64,000 bases of DNA, from positions 372,001-436,000 of the forward strand of contig JBBEBP010000011.1 of NCBI GenBank assembly GCA_040882255.1, in the 5' to 3' direction. A model generated the notes under the pieces. It did not search any database, had not been told where the DNA came from, and saw nothing but the letters and a program-made list of their open reading frames with translations. Positions 16,809 through 25,490 of this stretch are shown here, in pieces (positions within the stretch are counted from its first letter, which is position 1; every line of letters starts with the position of its first letter). The position numbers and the translations under genes were made by a program. Source of the DNA: PWQG01 sp040882255. GTDB taxonomy: Bacteria > Pseudomonadota > Gammaproteobacteria > Pseudomonadales > Pseudohongiellaceae.

Positions 16809-18004
16809 GTCTCTTCCGTGGACGACGCCTCACTCTTTGCGGCCTCCTCGCCGTTCAGCAAGGGTCTCAGCGACGGTTCGAGTAGCTGCCGTCGCCAACC
16901 GCCAAGTTCTTCGGGCCACTGCCAGTCGGACTTCGCGGCAAGCTCCAGCAGGGTAATGAGCTGTTTCTTACGCGCCAGCAGTTCCACCGCCACGCCCTGC
17001 TCCTCGGCAACCTTCCTGACCATGGCCTGACATCGCTTGAGTGTACGGCGCTGCGCCGGCCCCAAAGGCTGCCCGGCAGGCACCGCATCAGCCGGTACCG
17101 GTTGCCGGTGCGCTTCCCCGATCAGCTCCAGCAACACATCGGCATCCACGTCCCGGGCCGCCCGGCTGAGATCGCCCAGGCCACGCAGCGACTGACGATT
17201 GTCCGGTGCTTGCTGCGCCAGCAGAATCAGGTCGCTGTCTTTCGCCACCCATGGCCTGGGGATATTCAGGCGGCGTGCTTCCCGTTCGCGCCACCGCGAC
17301 AGCGCACGCAGAATGGCCAACTGCCCGCGATCCAGACGCCAGGCGGCGCCCATGTTCAGGTACAGCGTGTCCCAGTCCTTTTCATCTTCAGTGAGAGCGG
17401 CCAGCACTGTCATCTGATCACATTCGTCCAGCAAGTCCGCCAGATGGCCATTACGGTCGAGATGCTCGCTCATACGCGCGTGAATGGCCGGCAGATAGGC
17501 CACGTCCAATGCGGCGTAGTGCAGCTGCTGCTCACTCAATGGGCGCCGCAGCCAATCGGAGCGGGTTTCGCCCTTGTCGACCTCGATACCGAGCAGCTCG
17601 CGCACCAGATTCTGGTAACTGATGCTGTAGCCCAGCCCCAGGAAAGCGGCCGCCTTCTGCGTGTCGAAGACCGTTTTCGGGATCACGCCGAAGTATTCAT
17701 TGAAAACCAGCAGGTCCTCGGAGCAGGCATGCAGAACCTTGGTGATCGCTTCATCCGCGAGCAGCGCCCGGAACGCCGCCCAGTCCTCCAGCACAAGGGG
17801 ATCGAGCAGGTAACTGCCCCGCCCGTCGCAGACTTGCAACAATCCCAGCTGAGGATAAAAGGTGTCGACGCGGATGAATTCCGTGTCCATGGCCAGCACA
17901 GGCAATGTGCCCCAGTATTGGCAGAGACGATGCAGCTCGCCGTCGTCAGTGATCAGCTGCGGCTGCAGCACAGACGGGTCGGGAGGGCTCAGGGAATCAT
18001 TCAT
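16805..18004 (-). CDS. rnd: Ribonuclease D
   Basis: 3'-5' exoribonuclease that trims the 3' ends of tRNA precursors and other small RNAs. The DEDD motifs are visible: MDTEFIRVDTF (Exo I), HACSEDLLVF (Exo II) and YAALDVAYL (Exo III), followed by HRDC-type helical domains. The 399 residues fit the family (E. coli 375). Its ATG overlaps the recR stop by one base, so it is translationally coupled to recR. Confidence 0.94.
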   Translation of the reverse strand: MNDSLSPPDPSVLQPQLITDDGELHRLCQYWGTLPVLAMDTEFIRVDTFYPQLGLLQVCDGRGSYLLDPLVLEDWAAFRALLADEAITKVLHACSEDLLVFNEYFGVIPKTVFDTQKAAAFLGLGYSISYQNLVRELLGIEVDKGETRSDWLRRPLSEQQLHYAALDVAYLPAIHARMSEHLDRNGHLADLLDECDQMTVLAALTEDEKDWDTLYLNMGAAWRLDRGQLAILRALSRWREREARRLNIPRPWVAKDSDLILLAQQAPDNRQSLRGLGDLSRAARDVDADVLLELIGEAHRQPVPADAVPAGQPLGPAQRRTLKRCQAMVRKVAEEQGVAVELLARKKQLITLLELAAKSDWQWPEELGGWRRQLLEPSLRPLLNGEEAAKSEASSTEET

Positions 18005-18603
18005 CAGCGTAGCGCCTGTCGGCCGTTGAAAGCATGGGAGAGGGTTCCGCCGTCCACGAATTCCAGTTCCCCGCCCACCGGTACACCATGGGCGATGCGG
18101 GAGATGTCAAACGGCCGGCCGTCGAGTTCCTCGGCAATGTACCAGGCCGTGGCCTCGCCTTCGACGGTGGTATTGTTCGCCAGGATCAGTTCCTTGAGCG
18201 GCAGTTCATCCGCCAGCGAAAACAGCTGATCCAGACCGAGCTCCTCAGGGCCGATGCCGTCGATGGGCGAAAGCCGCCCCATCAGCACGAAATACAGACC
18301 CCGGTAACTCGCGGTCTGCTCAATGGCATGGATGTCCATGGGCGACTCGACCACACAGAGCTGCGAGCGGTCACGGCCCGGATTATCACAGATATGACAG
18401 AGATCGGACTCGGTCAGCGTGCGGCACTGCCGACAATTGACCACCGCTTCCATGGCCTGCTGCAGCGTCCGGCTCAGGGTCAGGCCGCCGTCCCGGTTGC
18501 GCTCCAGCAGATGCAGCGCCATACGCTGCGCGGAGCGCGGCCCCACCCCGGGCAGACAACGCAGGGCAGTAACCAGTTCTTCCACCAGTGGACTGAAAAA
18601 CAT
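18004..18603 (-). CDS. recR: Recombination protein RecR
   Basis: RecFOR-pathway protein that helps load RecA on gapped DNA. The 199-residue protein has an N-terminal helix-hairpin-helix (LPGVGPRSAQRMALH), a four-cysteine zinc finger (CRQCRTLTESDLCHIC, about residues 57-72) and a Toprim domain beginning LCVVESPMD. The gene order dnaX-ybaB-recR is nearly universal in gammaproteobacteria. Confidence 0.97.
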   Translation of the reverse strand: MFFSPLVEELVTALRCLPGVGPRSAQRMALHLLERNRDGGLTLSRTLQQAMEAVVNCRQCRTLTESDLCHICDNPGRDRSQLCVVESPMDIHAIEQTASYRGLYFVLMGRLSPIDGIGPEELGLDQLFSLADELPLKELILANNTTVEGEATAWYIAEELDGRPFDISRIAHGVPVGGELEFVDGGTLSHAFNGRQALR

Positions 18604-18617
18604 GGGCAGGTAACTCG

Positions 18618-18938
18618 TCAGAACGGGAATTTGAAGCCTTCCGGCAGATTCAGTCCGGAGGTCAGACCACCCAGTGCATCCTTGTTCTCTTCTTCCAGTT
18701 TCTTGACCGCATCGTTGATGGCGGCCGCGATCAGATCCTCGACGATCTCCTTGTCTTCCTGCAGCAGATCGGGGCTCAGACTGACCTGCCGGGCATCATA
18801 ACGGCCATTCATGGTGATACGGACCATGCCCGCGCCCGCTTCTCCGGTCACTTCACGGTGACGGGCCTCTTCCTGCGCCTCCTGCATCTTCTCCTGCATC
18901 TGGCGCGCCTGTTTCATCAATTCATTCAGATCACTCAT
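18618..18938 (-). CDS. ybaB: YbaB/EbfC nucleoid-associated protein
   Basis: A 106-residue DNA-binding dimer that associates with the nucleoid. The N-terminal helix contains LMKQARQMQEKMQEAQEE, followed by the conserved VTGEAGAGMVRITMNG segment; the C-terminus is hydrophobic and glycine-rich. It starts two bases after the dnaX stop and precedes recR by 14 bases, in the standard operon. An overlapping start is not needed. Confidence 0.95.
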   Translation of the reverse strand: MSDLNELMKQARQMQEKMQEAQEEARHREVTGEAGAGMVRITMNGRYDARQVSLSPDLLQEDKEIVEDLIAAAINDAVKKLEEENKDALGGLTSGLNLPEGFKFPF

Positions 18939-18940
18939 AC

Positions 18941-20599
18941 TTACCTCTCGTCGGAATACTGCAGCGATGATTCGTCCAGCCGGGCGTTGAAGCGGTCCAT
19001 TATTTCACGAACACCGGGGTCATTGGAAAAGTGCCGCAGCGCTGACTCGGCACGCTCACGTTTCAGGCGCTGTCGGCGTGCGGCCGGTGATTCGTTGGCG
19101 GGAGCCGACACTTCGATATGAACAGTGACCGGCTGCCCGAAATAGCCGCCCAGGGCCTGTGCGAACAGCCTGTCGTGCTCCTCGGGACGGTACAAGGCAC
19201 TCTGGCCCGGGTCCAGTGCCAACAGCAGCTCATTGGCGATACAGTTCTGCAGCGCACAATTGGCCAGTACGTTACCGGCCACCCCGGAAAGACCCAGCGC
19301 ATCCACCACCTCGGTCCAGTTCCGGCTGTCCAGCTGTGCCAGGGAAATACCCTGTGGCTGTGGCTCTGGTTCCGGTTCCGGTTCCGGTTCCGGTTGTACC
19401 GGCGCCGGCGATTCCTGTGAAGTCTGTTCTACTGATGGCGTGGAAGGCTCCCTCAGTTCAGGCTTTTTTTTTTCGCCGGTGACCTGTTCCCGTGGTTCGG
19501 TACTCATGCCGCCCGGATCCGGCGTGAAGGCCAACATCCGTAACAGCCCCATCTCGAACACCATGCGCCGGTCGACCGCCACCGTCATGTCCTGCACGGT
19601 CTGGAGCGCGATCTGGTACCACAGCTGCACATCCTCGGCAGGCAGCTCCCCGGCCAGGGCCAGCACCGCCTTGCGGTCGCCCTGACTGTTATCCAGCGCC
19701 TCCGGCACGGCCTGGGCAATGGCCACCCGATGGAACAGCGACAGGAGTTGTTCCAGTTGGCGGCGATAATCGGGATTGTTGTCGGCCAGTGACGCGATAC
19801 CGTCCATCAGGGCCTGCGCATCATGATCGCGCAGGGCTTCCGCCAGCCCGAAAATGACCCGTTGATCCGGAGTCCCCAGCAGGTCGACAACCGCCGACTC
19901 ACGCACCTGCCCCTCACCAAAAGAGATCGCCTGGTCCAGCAGGGTCAGTGCATCGCGCATGCTGCCTCCGGCAGCATTGGCCAGATGCCAGAGCGCCGGC
20001 TCCTCGCTCGTGATGCCTTCCGCTTCCAGCACCATCTGCAGGTAATCGACGATCCGTTTGGGAGCCAGATTCTTGAGATTGAACTGCAGACACCGTGACA
20101 GGATGGTCACCGGCAATTTCTGGGGGTCGGTGGTAGCCAGCAGGAACTTGACGTGCGGGGGCGGCTCTTCCAGGGTCTTCAACAGTGCATTGAAACTGTG
20201 CGTGGAGAGCATGTGCACTTCGTCGATCAGATAGACCTTGAAGCGGCCCTTGCCGGGGGCGTACTGCACATTGTCGAGCAGATCCCGGGTATCTTCCACC
20301 TTGGTGCGCGAGGCGGCATCCACCTCGATAAGATCCATGAAACGGCCGTTGGCGATTTCCACACAGGCATCGCAGCGATCACAGGGAGTAGAGCTGACGC
20401 CCTCCTCGCAGTTCAGGCACTTGGCCAGGATCCTTGCGATGGTGGTCTTGCCCACCCCGCGGGTGCCGGTGAACAGGTAGGCATGGTGCAGGCGCTGGTT
20501 ATCAAGGGCGTGTGCCAGGGTTTGCAGTACATGTTCCTGGCCGGCCAGCTCCTGGAAGGTTTTGGGGCGCCATTTTCTGGCCAGTACCTGATAACTCAT
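18941..20599 (-). CDS. dnaX: DNA polymerase III subunits tau and (predicted) gamma
   Basis: Clamp-loader ATPase of the replicase. The start at MSYQVLARKWRP (20599) matches the family; the frame extends 19 codons further upstream without similarity, into the 4.5S RNA 3' end. Seen: Walker A GTRGVGKTTIARIL, a zinc-binding CLNC...CDRCDAC module, DEVHML (Walker B), and SRCLQF sensor 2 region, then a Pro/Glu-rich linker and the tau-specific C-terminal domain. Full-length tau is 552 residues. An A10 run at codons 376-379 could give a 380-residue gamma form. Confidence 0.96.
   Translation of the reverse strand: MSYQVLARKWRPKTFQELAGQEHVLQTLAHALDNQRLHHAYLFTGTRGVGKTTIARILAKCLNCEEGVSSTPCDRCDACVEIANGRFMDLIEVDAASRTKVEDTRDLLDNVQYAPGKGRFKVYLIDEVHMLSTHSFNALLKTLEEPPPHVKFLLATTDPQKLPVTILSRCLQFNLKNLAPKRIVDYLQMVLEAEGITSEEPALWHLANAAGGSMRDALTLLDQAISFGEGQVRESAVVDLLGTPDQRVIFGLAEALRDHDAQALMDGIASLADNNPDYRRQLEQLLSLFHRVAIAQAVPEALDNSQGDRKAVLALAGELPAEDVQLWYQIALQTVQDMTVAVDRRMVFEMGLLRMLAFTPDPGGMSTEPREQVTGEKKKPELREPSTPSVEQTSQESPAPVQPEPEPEPEPEPQPQGISLAQLDSRNWTEVVDALGLSGVAGNVLANCALQNCIANELLLALDPGQSALYRPEEHDRLFAQALGGYFGQPVTVHIEVSAPANESPAARRQRLKRERAESALRHFSNDPGVREIMDRFNARLDESSLQYSDER
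19463..19474 (-). promoter_or_regulatory. Slippery A10 run in dnaX (predicted gamma-producing site)
   Basis: Codons 376-379 read GAA AAA AAA AAG, an uninterrupted run of ten A. A -1 shift leads to GCC then TGA, ending the product after one extra Ala at about residue 380, immediately after the ATPase and collar domains. E. coli uses A AAA AAG and Thermus an A9 run for the same purpose. Confidence 0.6.
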
Positions 20600-20621
20600 T
20601 GTGGGCCCAGACCTGGAATAA

Positions 20622-20738
<117 letters not shown>

Positions 20739-20815
20739 TCGACCATGATGCAGCATCCGATGCCGCATCACAGGGCGCATTATCAGGAAAAGACGCCCCC
20801 GAATCAAGGTCGTTC

Positions 20816-22726
20816 TCACTCCTCTCCCGGAAGCGCCAGAGCCAGCAGCCGAGTGGTCGGACCGGCGCCAGTCGCCATGACGATGTATTGCCGGCCATCG
20901 ACCCGGTAGCTCATGGGCGTACCGGTCGGCGGCAATGGCAGATTCATTTCGTGGATCACCTCACCGGACAGCTTGTCAAAGGCCCGGAACACCGGCCGAC
21001 CCGCATCCAGCTGCCCGACAAACAACAGGGTGCTGGTCAGCAGCGGACCGTTCTTGCCAACGTTGCCCACCGGGCCCGGATCGTCGATCCCCATGTCAAT
21101 CAGCCGCTGCCGCAACCCTTCGCCATGCGGTACCTGCCAGACGTGCTCGCCGGTATCCAGGTCGATCGCGGTGATCCGCCCCCAGGGCGGCTGCGTCAGC
21201 GGCAGTCCCTGTGGACCGCTGATGGTAAAGCTGCGGTCCCGGATGTAGCGGTAATCGGATTCATCCGGCTCGGGCTCACGCAGCTTGATGAAACGCGGCA
21301 GCGTGTACGAGGGGATGTACAGTATATTGGTCTGTGGATCGACGGCCGCGCCCCACCACCCGGCTCCACCGCTGTAACCCGGGACCATGACCATGCCACG
21401 CAGCGAGGGCGGCGTGTACAGCTCTCCGTAATCGATCCCTTCCAGCTGCGCCAGGGCTTCGGCCCGCAGTTCGGGCGTGAAATCAATCAGCGTGTCGTCG
21501 GTGAGCCCCTGAGGCTCGAAGGGAGCCGGCCGGGTCGGGAACGGCTGGACGGGTGAGGTCCTCTCACCGGGCACGTCGGTCTGGGGCACTGGCCGCATCT
21601 CGATGGGCCAGACCGGCTCGCCGGTCAGACGGTCGAACACGAAGACAAAACCCTGCTTGCTGATCTGCGCCACCGCCTTGACCGGTTCGCCATCCACCTC
21701 GATGTCAACCAGATTGGGCGCCGCCGGCAGATCGTAGTCCCACAGCCCATGACGCGTGGTCTGATAATGCCAGGCCACCTCGCCAGTATCGATATCCAGC
21801 GCCACCAGACTCTCCGCATAAAGGTTGTCCCCCTTACGATGTCCGCCATACCAGTCGTTGCTTGGCGTACTGGTGGGCAGGTAGACCAGGCCGGCCTCCG
21901 GATCGGCGCTCATCATGGTCCAGACGTTGGCGCCGCCCATGAAGCGCCAGGACTCATCTTCCCAGGTCCCGGACCCGGCTTCGTCACCCTGCGGAATCAC
22001 ATGGAATATCCAGCGGCGCTGTCCAGTGCGGGCATCGAAAGCACGCACATGTCCCGGTGGCACCTGTTCCATGAACCGGGGTACGTCATGCAGGGAAGAG
22101 CCCACCACCACCGTGTCGTTGACAATCAGGGGCGGCGAGATATTGCCGTAGTCACCAATGCGCGCCTCGCTGCCCAGGCCCCGCTTCAGGTCGATCCAGC
22201 CCTGATCCCCGAAAGCCGGGTCGGGCTCTCCGGTCCTCGCATCCAGGGACCACAGAATGCCATCGTTGGCCGCCATGAAGACACGTGATTCCTCTCCATC
22301 ACTCCAGTAAGAAACGCCCCGGTGATTGTTGTTGTAATTCGGGTGCCGGCCCTGGCGATACGAGCCGGTCTCGAACACCCACAGTTCTTCGCCGGTAGCC
22401 GCATCGACAGCCGCCACATTGCCCAGCGAAGTGCTGACGTACAGTACGCCATTCACCATGACGGGCGTGGCCTTGTACTCCGCCGCCGAGGCTTCCTCGT
22501 CCGTGCGGAAGATCGCATTGTCCGGCGTATCCCAGCTCCAGACGATCTCCAGCTGATCGACATTGTCCGCCGTGATCTGTTCCAGTGGCACATACTTGCT
22601 GGATGCCAGGTCGCGGCCGTAATGCGGCCACTCCACATCCTGCGCCGGGAGCAGAGGGCTGATACAACACAGCCCCATCGCCAGAAGACATCTACTCCGG
22701 TATGGCAAAACTGACCATGAATGCAT
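20816..22726 (-). CDS. Exported PQQ-dependent dehydrogenase, paralogue 2
   Basis: A 636-residue quinoprotein beta-propeller of the glucose-dehydrogenase-like group. After a signal peptide (about residues 1-28, ending LLPAQ) come repeated W-motif blades: ATGEELWVFETG, ARTGEPDPAFG, ARTGQRRWIFH, DTGEVAWHYQ and DTGEHVWQVPHGEG. No CxxCH heme site and no N-terminal membrane domain are seen, so electrons would go to a separate acceptor. It overlaps the upstream paralogue by 35 bases and shares most blade motifs with it, indicating tandem duplication. The substrate (a sugar or alcohol) cannot be assigned. Confidence 0.88.
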   Translation of the reverse strand: MHSWSVLPYRSRCLLAMGLCCISPLLPAQDVEWPHYGRDLASSKYVPLEQITADNVDQLEIVWSWDTPDNAIFRTDEEASAAEYKATPVMVNGVLYVSTSLGNVAAVDAATGEELWVFETGSYRQGRHPNYNNNHRGVSYWSDGEESRVFMAANDGILWSLDARTGEPDPAFGDQGWIDLKRGLGSEARIGDYGNISPPLIVNDTVVVGSSLHDVPRFMEQVPPGHVRAFDARTGQRRWIFHVIPQGDEAGSGTWEDESWRFMGGANVWTMMSADPEAGLVYLPTSTPSNDWYGGHRKGDNLYAESLVALDIDTGEVAWHYQTTRHGLWDYDLPAAPNLVDIEVDGEPVKAVAQISKQGFVFVFDRLTGEPVWPIEMRPVPQTDVPGERTSPVQPFPTRPAPFEPQGLTDDTLIDFTPELRAEALAQLEGIDYGELYTPPSLRGMVMVPGYSGGAGWWGAAVDPQTNILYIPSYTLPRFIKLREPEPDESDYRYIRDRSFTISGPQGLPLTQPPWGRITAIDLDTGEHVWQVPHGEGLRQRLIDMGIDDPGPVGNVGKNGPLLTSTLLFVGQLDAGRPVFRAFDKLSGEVIHEMNLPLPPTGTPMSYRVDGRQYIVMATGAGPTTRLLALALPGEE

Positions 22727-24611
22727 CGGTACCTCCTCCCAGCGTCATTGCAATATACTGCCTGCCTCCGGCCATGTAACTCATCGGCGTGGCAGCGGGC
22801 GCCGAGGGCAGATCGATCTCGTGCACCACCTCTCCGCTGTGTTTGTCATAGGCACGCAGAACGGCGCGGCCACTATCCTGCTGCGCCACGAACAGCAAAT
22901 GCCGGGTGAGCAGCGGACCGGTGCGCGAGGGCGAGCCGACCGGGCCGGGATCCTCGATGCCCATATCGATCAGGCGTTGGCGGATGCCCTCCCCGTGTGG
23001 TACCTGCCATACATGCTCCCCCGTATTCAGATCAATAGCCGTGATACGACCGTAGGGCGGTTTCGTCAAAGGCAGGCCCTGTGGCCCGTTCACGGACGTC
23101 ACGCCGCCACGCAGATAGCGCATGTCGGACTCCGCCGGATCCGGCTCAACCAGCTGGACGACAATCGGGGCAGTGCCGGATGGCACATACAGGATGCCGG
23201 TTTCCGGATCCACGGCCGCGCCCTGCCAGCCGCCGCCACCAGCCCAGCCCGGCAGATTGATGGTGCCCCGGGTGGAAGGCGGCGTGAACAGCGGGCCGTA
23301 ATCGAAGGCTGCGATATTGTTCAATGCCTGCTCACGAAGCGCTGGCGTGAAATCAATCAGCGTACTGTCGGACAGGCCCTGCAGGTCAAAAGGTGCCGGC
23401 CGGGTCGGGAAAGGCTGGGTCGGGGAGCTGCGTTCGCCGGGCACCGTGCTACGCGGCACCGGCCGCTCCTCGATAGGCCAGATCGGTTCACCGGTCTCCC
23501 GGTTGAAGACATAGGTGAAAGCCTGTTTGCTGATCTGCGCTACTGCCTTGATTGACTCACCATCCACCTCGATATCGACCAGATTGGGCGCCGCCGGCAG
23601 ATCAAGATCCCACAGACCGTGATGCACCGTCTGGAAATGCCAGACCCTTTCCCCGGTGCGCCCGTCAACGGCCACCAGTGACTCGGCAAACAGATTGTCG
23701 CCCTTGCGGTGTCCACCGTACCAGTCATTGGTCGGCGTACCGATGGGCAGGTACACCAGGCCCAGTTCCTCGTCCACGCTCATCAGCGTCCAGACGTTGG
23801 TTCCGCCAGTGTACTGCCAGGATTCTTCTTCCCAGGTTTCCACCCCGGGCTCACCGCCTTGTGGAATGGTGTGGAAAATCCATTCCTGCTCGCCGGTGCG
23901 AATGCTGAACGCCCTGACGTGACCGGGGGGCGCCTTCTTGTAGCGTGGCCCGTCGTGGATCGAGGAACCCATGATCACCCGGTCCTCAAACACGAGCGGT
24001 GCAGAAATCAGCGTGAAAGCGCTGCGATCGATGTCCCGGCCCAGTCCCCGGGCCAGGTCGATCCGCCCCTCATCACCGAACGCCGGATCGGGTTCTCCGG
24101 TCGCCGCGTCCAGTGACCACAGGTACCCGTCATTGGCCGGCATCAGGATACGTTCCTGCTCACCGTCACTCCACCAGGCGACGCCACGATGGTTATAACC
24201 CAGGTTGGCCGGACGGCCGGCTTCGTGGGAACGCGAATCGAATACCCACAACTCTTCCCCGCTGACCCCGTCGACGGCCGCCACGCGACCGAACGAGGTA
24301 CTCAGGTAGAGAGTACCGTCAATGGCAATGGGGGTGACCTTGTAAGCAGCCGGAGTGGCCGCGTGATTCCCCTCGGCATGATTCTGCGCCACGGTGGCGT
24401 TATCCGGAGAGTCCCAGCGCCAGACCATGGCCAGCTGATCGACGTTGTCGTGAGCTATCTGCTCGAAAGGCACGTATTTGGAAGAAGCCCCGTCCGCGCC
24501 GTAGGACGGCCAGTCCTGTGCATGCACGGGGCAAAACGTCATGACAGCAACCAGCGCGATGCCGGACAGCCGGTAACCATAGCGGACAGTGATCATGGGT
24601 AGCACTCTCAT
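22692..24611 (-). CDS. Exported PQQ-dependent dehydrogenase, paralogue 1
   Basis: A 639-residue periplasmic PQQ propeller closely similar to the next gene: QDWPSYGADGASSKYVP at the mature N-terminus, SGEELWVFDSRSHEAGRP, NDWYGGHRKGDNL and EHVWQVPHGEG are shared nearly verbatim. The signal peptide ends near VHAQ (about residue 32). Differences between the copies cluster around residues 70-85, where this copy has an NHAEGNHAATP insertion. No heme-binding motif is present. The start may be the ATG at 24611 or five codons later. No PQQ biosynthesis genes lie in this window. Confidence 0.88.
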   Translation of the reverse strand: MRVLPMITVRYGYRLSGIALVAVMTFCPVHAQDWPSYGADGASSKYVPFEQIAHDNVDQLAMVWRWDSPDNATVAQNHAEGNHAATPAAYKVTPIAIDGTLYLSTSFGRVAAVDGVSGEELWVFDSRSHEAGRPANLGYNHRGVAWWSDGEQERILMPANDGYLWSLDAATGEPDPAFGDEGRIDLARGLGRDIDRSAFTLISAPLVFEDRVIMGSSIHDGPRYKKAPPGHVRAFSIRTGEQEWIFHTIPQGGEPGVETWEEESWQYTGGTNVWTLMSVDEELGLVYLPIGTPTNDWYGGHRKGDNLFAESLVAVDGRTGERVWHFQTVHHGLWDLDLPAAPNLVDIEVDGESIKAVAQISKQAFTYVFNRETGEPIWPIEERPVPRSTVPGERSSPTQPFPTRPAPFDLQGLSDSTLIDFTPALREQALNNIAAFDYGPLFTPPSTRGTINLPGWAGGGGWQGAAVDPETGILYVPSGTAPIVVQLVEPDPAESDMRYLRGGVTSVNGPQGLPLTKPPYGRITAIDLNTGEHVWQVPHGEGIRQRLIDMGIEDPGPVGSPSRTGPLLTRHLLFVAQQDSGRAVLRAYDKHSGEVVHEIDLPSAPAATPMSYMAGGRQYIAMTLGGGTDAFMVSFAIPE

Positions 24612-24706
24612 TATTCTTGTTGATATCGGAAGAATACTACATTCTGGCAGGCCGGGTGTGAAGCTGTGTCTCTTTCATGCCGGGTACGCATGCCGGGCGC
24701 GCCGCC

Positions 24707-24735
24707 TTGTAATTCCACGTTCCCTGATATAAAGT
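24707..24735 (+). promoter_or_regulatory. Probable promoter of tRNA-Ser
   Basis: TTGTAA (24707-24712) followed after 17 bases by TAAAGT, within the AT-rich GATATAAAGT. A GC-rich discriminator (CCGCGCC) follows, as is common for stable-RNA promoters. It ends 12 bases before the tRNA 5' end. Confidence 0.4.
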
Positions 24736-24747
24736 ACCGCGCCTTAC

Positions 24748-24835
24748 GGTGAGGTGTCCGAGTGGCTTAAGGAGCACGCCTGGAAAGCGTGTATACGGCA
24801 ACGTATCGAGGGTTCGAATCCCTCCCTCACCGCCA
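24748..24835 (+). tRNA. tRNA-Ser (GGA anticodon)
   Basis: An 88-nt class II tRNA. The acceptor GGTGAGG pairs with CCTCACC, the anticodon stem CACGC/GCGTG encloses CTGGAAA (anticodon GGA, reading UCC/UCU), there is a long variable arm (TATACG GCAA CGTATC), T-arm GAGGG-TTCGAAT-CCCTC, and an encoded CCA. Its last 18 bases are the first element of the 201-bp tandem repeats that follow. Confidence 0.97.
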
Positions 24836-25429
24836 CACAGAGAATCCACTCCCCTTTCGCGCCAACCTCTTGAACTTATAGATTCTCCACAGTCCAGTAG
24901 CGGGAGGGGTTCGAACCCGACAGAGGGTTCGACCAGTTGCGAAAGCAACTGGCAACGAGCCCGCACAGCGGGCGAAGCCCGAAGGGTGACGAAAACGGCC
25001 CAGCCGTTTTTGGCATTCATCCCTCCCTCACCGCCACACAGAGAATCCACTCCCCTTTCGCGCCAACCTCTTGAACTTATAGATTCTCCACAGTCCAGTA
25101 GCGGGAGGGGTTCGAACCCGACAGAGGGTTCGACCAGTTGCGAAAGCAACTGGCAACGAGCCCGCACAGCGGGCGAAGCCCGAAGGGTGACGAAAACGGC
25201 CCAGCCGTTTTTGGCATTCATCCCTCCCTCACCGCCACACAGAGAATCCACTCCCCTTTCGCGCCAACCTCTTGAACTTATAGATTCTCCACAGTCCAGT
25301 AGCGGGAGGGGTTCGAACCCGACAGAGGGTTCGACCAGTTGCGAAAGCAACTGGCAACGAGCCCGCACAGCGGGCGAAGCCCGAAGGGTGACGAAAACGG
25401 CCCAGCCGTTTTTGGCATTCATCCCTCCC
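24818..25429 (+). repeat. Three tandem 201-bp repeats carrying the tRNA-Ser 3' end
   Basis: Units 24818-25018, 25019-25219 and 25220-25420, plus nine bases of a fourth, look identical by eye. Each begins with the terminal 18 bases of tRNA-Ser including CCA. Each also has GGGTTCGAACCC (a 12-bp palindrome), the T-arm 5' half GAGGGTTCGA, and an 86-base module with hairpins CCAGTTGC-GAAA-GCAACTGG, GCCCGC-ACA-GCGGGC and AAAACGGC-CCA-GCCGTTTT followed by T (terminator-like). Because 201 is divisible by three, long frames stay open on both strands, but none resembles a real protein. E. coli tyrT carries a comparable tRNA-3'-end repeat array. Confidence 0.92.
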
Positions 25430-25490
25430 CGCACAGCCCTTCAGTATGGCAAGCACCCCATTCCGTGCGCGCCGACCCCACTGCTTTCCG

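Noticed and set aside
24818..25429. CRISPR array
   Set aside because: Repeats are contiguous 201-bp units without unique spacers, and no cas genes are present.
24748..25429. Genomic-island attachment site with integrase
   Set aside because: tRNA 3'-end direct repeats could be att sites, but no integrase or island genes lie between the copies; kept only as an alternative origin for the repeats.
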